The translations under genes and the position numbers were made by a program. DNA of 64,000 nt from Pararhizobium capsulatum DSM 1112 (GTDB lineage: Bacteria > Pseudomonadota > Alphaproteobacteria > Rhizobiales > Rhizobiaceae): the NCBI RefSeq assembly GCF_030814475.1, contig NZ_JAUSVF010000002.1, forward strand, positions 434,001 through 498,000, written 5' to 3'. Every line of letters starts with the position of its first letter. The first letter of the stretch is position 1. This document shows, piece by piece, positions 35,601 to 43,635 of the stretch. The notes below the pieces were generated by a model, which was not told the origin of the DNA, made no database searches, and saw only the letters and a program-made list of their open reading frames with translations.

Positions 35601-38092
35601 TTGCCACCAAGCTGGCGAGCATCGGGGCCGAAGGCGGCGAGATCGACCTGCCGGTGACGCAGGAATTCGGCGCCGGCTCTTATGTGACGGCAACGCTCTA
35701 CCGTCCTGGAGATGCACAGCAAAGCCGCATGCCGATGCGCGCTATCGGCGTCAAATGGCTGCCGGTCGATCCGGCCGAGCGCAAGCTTGCGGTGAAGCTC
35801 ACCCTGCCGGAAAAGACGCTGCCGCGGCAGACGCTCAATATTCCGGTCGAGGTAACCGGTGCGGGGGCAGGGGAGGGCGCTTATGTCACGGTCGCGGCCG
35901 TCGATGTCGGCATTCTCAACCTGACCCGCTATGAAGCGCCCGATCCGGACGGCTGGTATTTCGGCCAGCGCCGCCTTGGCCTCGAAATCCGCGACCTCTA
36001 TGGCCGCCTGATTGATGGTTCGCTCGGCGCCATGGGCCGGCTGCGCACGGGTGGTGACGGCGGCGAGATGGCGCTGCAGGGAAGTCCGCCCACCGAAAAG
36101 TTGGTGGCGTTCTTCTCCGGTCCCGTAACGCTCGATGAGAATGGCAAGGCGATCATCAGTTTCGATATTCCGCAATTCAACGGCACGGCGAGGGTCATGG
36201 CCGTCGCCTGGTCGAAGGCGGGCGTCGGTCATGCCAGCCAGGATGTGGTCATCCGTGACCCGATCGTGGTCACCGCCAGCATGCCGAAGGTTCTGGCGCC
36301 CGGCGACAAGGCGGAGCTGAGGCTTGATATTGCCAATACCGATGCGCCGGCCGGCGATGTCCGCCTCTCGGTTGAGGCCGATGCCTCGATTGCGATCGAC
36401 AAGGCGTTGGCGGAACAGACATTCCCGCTGCCGCAGGGCGGCAAGTTCGATGTGACGTTACCTCTGACCGGTGTGCATCCGGGAAGCGGGGCGATCACCC
36501 TCAGGCTTGCAAGCGCGGATGGTACATCGCTCGATCAGGCGATTTCTGTTCCCGTACGCCCGGCAGCTTTGCCGGTCACCACTCGTAACCCGATTACGCT
36601 GCAGCCGAATTCCAGTCTTAAGGTCGATGGCGAACTGCTGGCGGAAAGCATCCTTCAGGGTGCAGCCGTCAGTGTGAACGTCACACGCTCGGCAGCTTTT
36701 GATATTCCGGCGTTGCTCGTCTCTCTCGACCGCTACCCCTATGGTTGCGCCGAGCAGACGACGAGCCGGGCGCTGCCGCTGCTTTATCTCAGCGAACTCC
36801 TGAAGCAATCCGGCATGGCCGAAGAGGAGGACGTCAAGAAGCGGGTGCAGGAGGCGATCTACAAGGTGCTTTCCTACCAGTCGTCTTCCGGGAGCTTCGG
36901 TCTCTGGGGGCCGGGTTCGGGCGATCTCTGGCTCGATGCCTATGTCAGCGACTTCCTGACCCGGGCACGCGAGCAGAAATACGACGTTCCGGAACAGGCT
37001 ATGGTGCAGGCGCTCGACAATCTGCAGAACGCCCTGAGCTATGACAGCAATGTCGTCGATCGTGGCAACGAGATGGCCTATGCGCTCTATGTGCTCGCCC
37101 GCAATCGTAAGGCCGCGATCAGCGACCTGCGTTTCTATGCCGATACGAAGCTTTCCGAGTTCCCGACGCCGCTCTCCAAGGGGCATCTGGCCGCAGCGCT
37201 TGCGCTCTATGGCGACGCCCAACGCTCGGGTAGCATCTTCGAAGAGGCGCTTCAGATGGCATCGACGACCACCCCGAGCCTCAGCCGCTCCGATTATGGT
37301 TCGGCCTTGCGTGACAATGCAGCGGTGCTGACGCTTGCCGCCGAAAGCCGGCCGGTGCCGCCGATCATCCCCCAGATGGCCAAGCTCGTTTCTCGTGAAT
37401 GGGAGCAGCAGACGTATACGAGCACGCAGGAGCAAATGTGGATGCTGCTTGCCGCCCGCGCGATCCAGAAGGGTAACGAGGACCTGAAGATCGAGGTCAA
37501 CGGCGAGGCTTATAGCGGCGGCTATTCCGCCCGCATGACCGGCGACGCGCTGCTGGACACGCCGATCGTGCTCGCCAATCGCAGCAAGGATTCGGTGACA
37601 GCCGTAGTAACGACGGTTGCCGCCCCGGCCTATCCGCTGCCGGCCGGCGGCAATGGCTTCAGCATCGACCGGACCTACTATACGCTGGATGGCGAGGAGG
37701 CCAATGTCAGCGAAGCCCGGCAGAACGAGCGTTATGTCGTGGTGATCAATGCCACCGAGACCAACGACTGGCCTTCGCGCGTGCTGATCACCGATCTCCT
37801 GCCTGCTGGTTTCGAGATCGACAATCCAAGTCTTGTAGACAGCGCCAAACTCTCGAACTTCGACTGGATCGGAGAGGTGGAAGCGGCCCATACGGAATTC
37901 CGCTTCGATCGCTTCGTCGCCGCCTTCGATCGTAGTGCCGGTGACAACAGAACGATCACCGTTGCCTATGTTGTACGTGCCGTCACACCGGGCACCTATG
38001 ACCACCCGGCCGCGAGTGTCGAGGACATGTATCGCCCGCAGTTCTCGGCGCGCACGGCGACGGGACGCATGGAAGTTAAGGCAGTCGAGTAA
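32639..38092 (+). CDS. bacterial alpha-2-macroglobulin family protein with PAN domain
   Basis: 1817 residues from ATG 32639 (GGGGGA upstream). Signal peptide (IRNFAFLITATLMAAGPALA), then a cysteine-bearing PAN/Apple-like domain (~27-100, ADCESVCLADSACKAFTYNP), a helical TPR-like stretch (~145-240), serial MG beta domains, and a thioester domain with PYGCAEQTTSRAL (Cys ~1370, Gln two on). The conserved CxEQ indicates an active thioester that can trap attacking proteases covalently in the periplasm. It lacks a lipobox, unlike E. coli YfhM. Its stop overlaps the pbpC start (TAATG), a pairing known in many bacteria and taken to mean defence and repair of the cell wall. Confidence 0.92.
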   Translation: MSMRALIRNFAFLITATLMAAGPALAADRHVIANPDSDYFGFDLRTEQNVSLADCESVCLADSACKAFTYNPKVKWCFLKSDFNQVNRFAGAIGGKVVEADANEPDIGAPPALPFISDQLLSDARTVKQNLELAEDQKTRGFESLKAAARRELNNNNVDAALLAFRGALAIEPEDADLWIETARTANRILNNTDVAVQASLSAINGYQLTRTTQERADALSVLALALQQSGNGRPALDAYKASLALVNARTVRAAYLDLRTREGFRVTEHTIDADSATPRVCVTFSEPLVKLGVDYTPYVSLNGEAPKALEASGSQICVEGLDHGQRYKLALRRGLPSSISDEPLEENVEFDVYVPDRSAMVRFTGDSFVLPSTARRGIPIVSVNTSSANLKLYRIGDRNIAPLMANSQFLTQLDGYSADQISEQNGELVWEGAIDIAPELNKEVVTSFPVDEVLPKRKPGVYVLTAVSGTGVSNEWDSRATQWFLVSDIGLATYSGSDGLNVFARSLASAKPMAGIKLNLLAKNNEVLGTATTDVSGRATFTAGLIRGTAAMMPAIISAESGTDDYVFLDMTRAGFDLSDRGVTGRAAPGALDVFTWTERGIYRAGETVHVSALARDSSAQAVENLPLTFIFTRPDGVEDRRLVSDGKQMGGYALDLPLQPNAMRGTWMVRVFTDPKGSSISEKTFQVDDFVPDRVEFDMTSKLKQADVDQPIPVDIKGRYLYGAPAAGLELEGDIGLKTTRENPDFPGYVFGLADEEESEDSLTSLDLLEPLDDNGEASLDVTLPELPSTTRLLNAQITVRMREAGGRAVERSLTLPVKPASDMIGIKPEFSGDLQQNSVGRFHVIAVDADGKKLAGTKLGWKLLAVERDYQWYRDGTAWRYEPVISTRQISTGTVDTSENGAEISASVDWGRYRLEIETADPGGPTTSVEFDAGWYVEATSTETPDGLEIALDKEHYAIGETAKLKISPRFAGEVLVTVGSENLIATKLASIGAEGGEIDLPVTQEFGAGSYVTATLYRPGDAQQSRMPMRAIGVKWLPVDPAERKLAVKLTLPEKTLPRQTLNIPVEVTGAGAGEGAYVTVAAVDVGILNLTRYEAPDPDGWYFGQRRLGLEIRDLYGRLIDGSLGAMGRLRTGGDGGEMALQGSPPTEKLVAFFSGPVTLDENGKAIISFDIPQFNGTARVMAVAWSKAGVGHASQDVVIRDPIVVTASMPKVLAPGDKAELRLDIANTDAPAGDVRLSVEADASIAIDKALAEQTFPLPQGGKFDVTLPLTGVHPGSGAITLRLASADGTSLDQAISVPVRPAALPVTTRNPITLQPNSSLKVDGELLAESILQGAAVSVNVTRSAAFDIPALLVSLDRYPYGCAEQTTSRALPLLYLSELLKQSGMAEEEDVKKRVQEAIYKVLSYQSSSGSFGLWGPGSGDLWLDAYVSDFLTRAREQKYDVPEQAMVQALDNLQNALSYDSNVVDRGNEMAYALYVLARNRKAAISDLRFYADTKLSEFPTPLSKGHLAAALALYGDAQRSGSIFEEALQMASTTTPSLSRSDYGSALRDNAAVLTLAAESRPVPPIIPQMAKLVSREWEQQTYTSTQEQMWMLLAARAIQKGNEDLKIEVNGEAYSGGYSARMTGDALLDTPIVLANRSKDSVTAVVTTVAAPAYPLPAGGNGFSIDRTYYTLDGEEANVSEARQNERYVVVINATETNDWPSRVLITDLLPAGFEIDNPSLVDSAKLSNFDWIGEVEAAHTEFRFDRFVAAFDRSAGDNRTITVAYVVRAVTPGTYDHPAASVEDMYRPQFSARTATGRMEVKAVE

Positions 38093-40176
38093 TGAAGAGG
38101 CGCTGGAAGTGGCTGGGGGTTGCGGCGGCCATTGCGGTTGCCGTTCCCGCCGCGATCTTCGGGCTCAATACGGCAGACCGCGCATTCCCGCCGCCGCTGG
38201 AAGGTGCACGCATCGTCTCGTCCGAAGTGCTCGATGCCGATGGGCAGTTACTCCGAGCCTTTGCAACGCCGGAAGGACGCTGGCGGTTGAAGACGACGGC
38301 GGATGAGGTCGATCCGCAGTTCTTGCGTATGCTCGTTGCCTATGAAGATCGCCGTTTCTATGAGCACAGGGGCATCGATCCCTATGCGGTGGCGCGGGCG
38401 GTTTGGCAATTCATCAGCCACGGCCGGATTGTCTCCGGCGCCTCGACACTTTCCATGCAAGTGGCCCGTTTGATCGAGCCGCGCCAGAGCCGCAGCCTTG
38501 ATGCCAAGTTGTTGCAGCTCGTCCGCGCCCTGCAGATCGAACGGCGGCTGACCAAGGCGCAGATCCTCGATCTCTATCTGACGCTCGCGCCCTATGGCGG
38601 CAATCTGGAAGGCATCCGGGCGGCAAGCCTTGCCTATTTCGGCAAGGAGCCACGACGGCTGACCGTACCGGAGGCGGCGATGCTGGTCGCCATTCCGCAG
38701 CTTCCGGAAAAGCGGCGCCCGGACCGCAATCCGGCGATTGCCAAGGCCGCGCGACAACGAGTTCTCGAGCGCTTGGCCGTATCCGAAGTGATCGGAGAGG
38801 GCGAGGCGGAGCGCGCGGCACTTGTGCCGGTTCCATCCCGACGCCTCCAGCTTCCTGCTTATGCCGCCCATCTAGCGGAAGCAGCTCGCCGAAAAGACCC
38901 AGCGAAGACTGTCTTCCAGACGACCTTGCGGCGCAGGATCCAGAGCGAGCTTGAAACGGTGGCGCGCGAGGCGGCATCCCGGCTCGATCCTAAGGTTTCG
39001 GTGGCGCTGATCATGGCGGATGCCCGCACGGGCGAGATCGTCGGCGAGGTAGGGTCGGCCGACTATTTCGACGCCAGTCGTTCGGGCTGGATCGACATGA
39101 CCCGCATGCCGCGTTCTCCCGGCTCGACGCTGAAGCCCTTCATCTACGGCCTTGCCTTCGAAGAGGGGCTGGTTGCGCAGGAGACGATCATCGAGGATCG
39201 CCCTGCCGACTTCTTTGGCTATCGCCCGCGCAATTTCGATATGAGCTACCAGGGCGATGTGACGATCCGAGATGCCTTGCAACTATCCCTCAATGTGCCT
39301 GCAGTCCGGTTGCTCGATGCAGTGGGGCCGACACGGCTTCTGATGCGCTTCCGCCGCGCCGATGTACGGCCGATCCTGCCGGACAATGAGGCCCCGGGGC
39401 TGGCGATCGGTCTTGGCGGTCTCGGTATAAACCTTACCGATCTTGTCCAGCTTTATGCGGCTCTTGCCAACAGCGGCAAACCGGTGAGGCTCGGCGATGG
39501 GATTCATGCTGAACCGGGCGTATTCGCGGGTGATCCGCTTCTCGATCCGGTGGCCACCTGGAATGTGGCTGACGTGCTTTCCGGCGTCATTGCGCCGGCC
39601 GGCAGCCGGCAGCGCGGCATCGCCTACAAGACCGGAACGAGCTACGGCTACCGCGATGCCTGGTCCGTCGGGTTCGACGGTCGCTACGTGCTGGGCGTCT
39701 GGATCGGCCGGCCGGACAATGCCGCGGTGCCGGGCATGGCGGGGTATGCCAATGCTGCCCCGATCCTGTTTGAAGCCTTCAACCGCTCGGGCGTTGCCAT
39801 TACGCGCCTGCCGAGCGCACCGCCCGGCGCCGTGCGCATCGCGCAAGCCGAATTACCGATCAGTCAGCGGCGCTTTGCAACTACCGCCAATGGGCTGGTG
39901 GTCGCGTCAACACGCGAACCCGCGCCCCAGATCGTCTATCCACCGGAAGGTGCTCACGTCGAGCTTGGTGCCGACGCCGCGGGTATTGCTCAACCCCTGA
40001 CGTTGAAACTCCAGGGCGGGAGGGCGCCGTTCCGGTGGCTTGCCAATGGCAAGCCAATGGCGGAACCTTTACGTCGGCGCACGACGCAGTGGACGCCGGA
40101 CGGTGCCGGTTATTCGACGCTGACCGTGATCGACGCGGCAGGGCGAGCAGCAAGCGTGCGGGTCTTTCTGCAATAA
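38092..40176 (+). CDS. pbpC: penicillin-binding protein 1C
   Basis: 694 residues. N-terminal membrane anchor (LGVAAAIAVAVPAAIFGL), GT51 glycosyltransferase domain with YEDRRFYEHRGIDP near 85 and GASTLSMQVARLIEP near 118, then a transpeptidase domain: SxxK in SPGSTLKPF near 345, SxN in LSLNVPAV near 400, KTG in YKTGTSYGYRDAW near 512. The C-terminal ~90 residues are the PbpC-specific beta domain (PPEGAHVELGADA, PFRWLANGKPM). It builds glycan strands at the inner membrane. Translationally coupled to the macroglobulin gene. Confidence 0.95.
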   Translation: MKRRWKWLGVAAAIAVAVPAAIFGLNTADRAFPPPLEGARIVSSEVLDADGQLLRAFATPEGRWRLKTTADEVDPQFLRMLVAYEDRRFYEHRGIDPYAVARAVWQFISHGRIVSGASTLSMQVARLIEPRQSRSLDAKLLQLVRALQIERRLTKAQILDLYLTLAPYGGNLEGIRAASLAYFGKEPRRLTVPEAAMLVAIPQLPEKRRPDRNPAIAKAARQRVLERLAVSEVIGEGEAERAALVPVPSRRLQLPAYAAHLAEAARRKDPAKTVFQTTLRRRIQSELETVAREAASRLDPKVSVALIMADARTGEIVGEVGSADYFDASRSGWIDMTRMPRSPGSTLKPFIYGLAFEEGLVAQETIIEDRPADFFGYRPRNFDMSYQGDVTIRDALQLSLNVPAVRLLDAVGPTRLLMRFRRADVRPILPDNEAPGLAIGLGGLGINLTDLVQLYAALANSGKPVRLGDGIHAEPGVFAGDPLLDPVATWNVADVLSGVIAPAGSRQRGIAYKTGTSYGYRDAWSVGFDGRYVLGVWIGRPDNAAVPGMAGYANAAPILFEAFNRSGVAITRLPSAPPGAVRIAQAELPISQRRFATTANGLVVASTREPAPQIVYPPEGAHVELGADAAGIAQPLTLKLQGGRAPFRWLANGKPMAEPLRRRTTQWTPDGAGYSTLTVIDAAGRAASVRVFLQ

Positions 40177-40359
40177 CCTCGCTTCGCTGATCCGAGTGCA
40201 ATTGGCTGGGGACGACGTGTGCTAGCGGCTACACGCGTGATCCGAATCGCCATAACCTTCGATCTTGGATTATCCCCTAGTGATCAATCGGGATTCACGA
40301 AGAGGTTCTGATCCTTTAACAGTGGACCATGATTCGGTTTCCCTTGATTCGACAAAACA

Positions 40360-40378
40360 CCCCTTCGCGGGGATTTTT
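40360..40378 (+). promoter_or_regulatory. small hairpin with T tract in the bcs leader
   Basis: CCCC (40360-40363), loop TTCGC-type, GGGG (40369-40372), followed by ATTTTTCG. With the bcsN start placed at 40416 this lies in the 5' leader and looks like a minimal intrinsic terminator or attenuator ahead of the cellulose operon. Confidence 0.4.
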
Positions 40379-40415
40379 CGCGGGGTTTTTCCACCGCCAT
40401 GTGCCCGTTTTGAGC

Positions 40416-41342
40416 ATGCCAAGCCTGCGGAGAGCAGCGACGCTTGCTGTGATGAGTGCTTCCGTTGTGGCTTGCGGCGCGCCGCGCGACGGCGTTCGTC
40501 TGACCGAAGGCGCCACAACCGTTCCCTCGGAAGAGGCAATGGCTCTGCCGCCACCGGGCGGGCCTGCCGTTGTCAGCGTTGTCTCCCGCACATTCACGAA
40601 TGCCGACGAGCAAGACATACTGCTGTTCACCTCGGCATCGACGCCAGGCCAGAACTTCCTCCGTATCAAGCTTTTCGGCCCCATGGGCATCGATCGTGAT
40701 GGCGGCAAATCGCTTGGCTATGCCACATTGCGCGAAAGCACGATCGGTCAGGAAATGCGCGCGCAGTTTCCCGGCGTCGGGATGAAACGCTCCGATCTCT
40801 TCCTGCAGAACGATTACGGCCCATTCGGCTATGCATTTGGTCGCGGCCGCCAGAACGATTCCTGCTTCTACGGCTGGCAACAAATCCGCTCCAATGAACA
40901 AGAACGCTCTGCCTTCCAGAACGGTGGTACCATTCAGGTGCGTTTGCGGTTGTGCGAACAAGGGGCGAGCGAAGAAAAGCTCCTCTCGGTCATGTATGGC
41001 TATACGATCCGCGCCGGCATCAGCAAGCCGGGCTGGAACCCCTACGGCGCGCCCCCATCCGTGGATGATGGTCTGGGGCGAACCTCCAATCCGATTCGGC
41101 CGCTTCCGCAGGATCTGGAGCCGGCCCGGGTGACGCACGTTTCCAGGCCCATAGTGACGAAGGTTGTGCCGGTTCGAGCGACACAGGTGGAAAATTCCAC
41201 TCAACTTGTGCCATCGCCGGACGGCGTGCAGAATCCTCAGGCGGCGGAAACCATTCCTTTACCTGTAACGTCAGATATGAACACAGTCGTTGTTCCTTCT
41301 CCGTCTTGCGTGGCAAACTCGGACGGAACACCGCCGTGCTAG
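40416..41342 (+). CDS. bcsN: cellulose biosynthesis protein BcsN (lipoprotein)
   Basis: 308 residues from ATG 40416, chosen because a lipoprotein signal (LRRAATLAVMSASVVACG) then follows at once; a longer frame from 40329 is open but would bury that signal. Lipid attachment is expected at Cys in VVACG. The rest matches BcsN of rhizobia: VVSVVSRTFTNADEQDILLF, GQNFLRIKLFGPMGIDRDGG, and RQNDSCFYGWQQIRS. BcsN is specific to alphaproteobacterial cellulose operons; its exact role is not known. The C-terminal ~60 residues are low-complexity. It leads the operon with 106 bases to bcsA. Confidence 0.82.
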   Translation: MPSLRRAATLAVMSASVVACGAPRDGVRLTEGATTVPSEEAMALPPPGGPAVVSVVSRTFTNADEQDILLFTSASTPGQNFLRIKLFGPMGIDRDGGKSLGYATLRESTIGQEMRAQFPGVGMKRSDLFLQNDYGPFGYAFGRGRQNDSCFYGWQQIRSNEQERSAFQNGGTIQVRLRLCEQGASEEKLLSVMYGYTIRAGISKPGWNPYGAPPSVDDGLGRTSNPIRPLPQDLEPARVTHVSRPIVTKVVPVRATQVENSTQLVPSPDGVQNPQAAETIPLPVTSDMNTVVVPSPSCVANSDGTPPC

Positions 41343-41448
41343 AAGTAATGGTCCATGATGGACCGCGGATCAGAACCCGATCCGTGCACGGTTGTCGAAG
41401 ATAGTGTCGATGGCTGGCGCCGGCGGTGTTTCCCGAAAGGCAGGACGC

Positions 41449-43635
41449 ATGCGCAAAGCCGGCATTATACTTTTCTGGGCGATCGTTTCCTTTTGCGTGA
41501 TCCTGCTGATCACTTTGCCGATCAACCTGCAGACGCAGCTGATCGCCAGCCTTGTTGTGGTCACCTCCATGGCCGTCATCAAGATCCTGCGCGCGGAGGG
41601 GAAGTGGCGGTTGATCGCGCTGGCCTTTGGTACAGCCGTCGTCCTGCGTTATGTCTATTGGCGAACCACCAGCACGCTTCCCCCCGTCAACCAGCTTGAA
41701 AATTTCATTCCTGGCTTCCTGCTTTATCTCGCCGAAATGTATAGCGTCATGATGCTGGCGCTTAGCCTCTTTGTCGTTGCGATGCCGCTGCCGCCGCGTC
41801 CTTCGCGTGCGGCCACCGAAGACAACTTCCCGTTTGTCGATGTCTTCGTCCCCACCTACAACGAAGAGGCCGGGCTGCTCGCAAACACACTGGCCGCGGC
41901 CAAAGGCATGGATTATCCGGCGGACAAGGTGACCGTCTGGCTGCTCGACGACGGCGGCACGTTGCAGAAGCGCACGTCTACAAATCTTCTTGAGGATCAG
42001 GCGGCCAAGGTACGATACGAGGAACTACAGTCCTTGTGCCTCGATCTTGGCGTCAACTATCTCACCCGCGACCGAAACGAGCACGCCAAGGCCGGCAACC
42101 TCAACAATGGCATGAAGCACTCGATCGGCGAACTGATCGCCGTCTTCGATGCCGACCACGCGCCTGCACGCGATTTCCTCTTGGAGACTGTCGGTTATTT
42201 CGAGGACGATCCGAAGCTGTTCCTCGTTCAGACGCCGCATTTCTTCCTCAACCCCGATCCCGTTGAACGCAATTTGCGCACTTTCGAGCGCATGCCGAGC
42301 GAAAACGAGATGTTCTACGGCATCATTCAGCGCGGCCTCGACAAGTGGAACGCGTCATTTTTCTGCGGCTCGGCGGCGGTACTCCGCCGGCAGGCTCTCG
42401 ACCAGACGGGCGGCTTCAGCGGCCTCAGCATCACCGAGGACTGCGAAACCGCAATTCAGCTGCACGCAAATGGCTGGAACAGCGTTTATGTAGACAAGCC
42501 GCTGATCGCCGGGCTGCAGCCCGCCACGTTCGCGAGCTTCATCGGCCAACGCAGCCGCTGGGCGCAGGGCATGATGCAGATCATGCGGTTCCGCTTCCCT
42601 CTGCTGAAGCGCGGCCTCTCGCTGCCGCAGCGCCTCTGCTACATGTCATCCATTCTCTTCTGGCTGTTTCCGTTCCCGCGCGCGATTTTCCTGTTCGCGC
42701 CACTCTGCTATCTCTTTCTCGATCTGCAGATATTCACAGCCTCTGGCGGCGAGTTCCTCGCCTATACGCTGGCTTACATGCTCGTGAACCTGATGATGCA
42801 GAACTATCTCTACGGCGCCTTCCGCTGGCCATGGATCTCAGAGCTTTATGAATATGTACAGACGGTGCATCTCCTGCCGGCGGTCGTTTCCGCGATCATA
42901 AATCCGCGCAAGCCAAGCTTCAAGGTCACGGCGAAGGACGAGTCCATCCTTGTCAGCCGACTGTCGGAGATCAGCCGACCATTCTTCGTGATCTTCGGGG
43001 TGCTTCTCCTCGCGTTCGTGGTGACTATCTACCGGGTTTATGCAGAACCCTACAAAGCCGATGTGACGCTCGTCGTCGGCGGATGGAACCTTCTCAACCT
43101 GGTTCTGGCCGGCTGCGCGCTCGGCGTGGTTTCGGAACGGGGGGAGAGGACAGCCACCCGCCGCGTCAAGGTTAGCCGTCGGTGCGAGTTCGGCCTGGAC
43201 GGGCAATGGTACCCGGCAACGATAGACAACGTCTCTGTGCATGGCGCGCGCGTGAACGTCTACGCCAAGAACATTCCGAAGCTGGCGCTCGATACGCGGG
43301 GTGAAATTCGCTTCAAACCCCATAGTGGTGATGGACACGAAGAAATTCTTCCTGTCGCGATCCGCAACAGCGAGGTGGCGGGCGACATCGTCACGCTGGG
43401 TTGCCGCTACCTGCCGGAAGTCGCGCGACACCATAGTCTCGTGGCCGATCTGATCTTCGCGAATTCGAAACAGTGGACCGATTTCCAGCTATCGCGCCGT
43501 GGCAATCCCGGCCTGCTGCGGGGCACGATCTGGTTTTTCGGGCTAGCCCTTTACCAGACCAGCCGCGGTCTGGCCTATCTCTTCAAGGGAACCGGCTCGC
43601 GGCCGGAGATAGCGAAGGAAGGAGCAAAAACATGA
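41449..43635 (+). CDS. bcsA: cellulose synthase catalytic subunit (UDP-forming)
   Basis: 728 residues from ATG 41449 (AAAGGCAGGA upstream); a TTG at 41392 is a weaker option. GT2 active-site motifs: LDDGG near 166, DADHAP near 234, TED near 329, QRSRW near 367. About eight membrane spans surround the GT domain (IILFWAIVSFCVILLITLPI first). The C-terminal PilZ domain shows RRVKVSRR near 572 and NVSVHGARV near 598, the cyclic-di-GMP binding signature. It polymerises UDP-glucose into beta-1,4-glucan and exports it. Overlaps bcsB by ATGA. Confidence 0.96.
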   Translation: MRKAGIILFWAIVSFCVILLITLPINLQTQLIASLVVVTSMAVIKILRAEGKWRLIALAFGTAVVLRYVYWRTTSTLPPVNQLENFIPGFLLYLAEMYSVMMLALSLFVVAMPLPPRPSRAATEDNFPFVDVFVPTYNEEAGLLANTLAAAKGMDYPADKVTVWLLDDGGTLQKRTSTNLLEDQAAKVRYEELQSLCLDLGVNYLTRDRNEHAKAGNLNNGMKHSIGELIAVFDADHAPARDFLLETVGYFEDDPKLFLVQTPHFFLNPDPVERNLRTFERMPSENEMFYGIIQRGLDKWNASFFCGSAAVLRRQALDQTGGFSGLSITEDCETAIQLHANGWNSVYVDKPLIAGLQPATFASFIGQRSRWAQGMMQIMRFRFPLLKRGLSLPQRLCYMSSILFWLFPFPRAIFLFAPLCYLFLDLQIFTASGGEFLAYTLAYMLVNLMMQNYLYGAFRWPWISELYEYVQTVHLLPAVVSAIINPRKPSFKVTAKDESILVSRLSEISRPFFVIFGVLLLAFVVTIYRVYAEPYKADVTLVVGGWNLLNLVLAGCALGVVSERGERTATRRVKVSRRCEFGLDGQWYPATIDNVSVHGARVNVYAKNIPKLALDTRGEIRFKPHSGDGHEEILPVAIRNSEVAGDIVTLGCRYLPEVARHHSLVADLIFANSKQWTDFQLSRRGNPGLLRGTIWFFGLALYQTSRGLAYLFKGTGSRPEIAKEGAKT

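Noticed and set aside
36458..38005. 515-codon minus-strand frame opposite the macroglobulin
   Set aside because: Shadow of the strongly supported A2M gene; no start context and no recognisable domain. The same holds for 34937-36232.
40284..41204. 306-codon minus-strand frame opposite bcsN
   Set aside because: bcsN has a lipobox, operon context and family motifs; the opposite frame has none.
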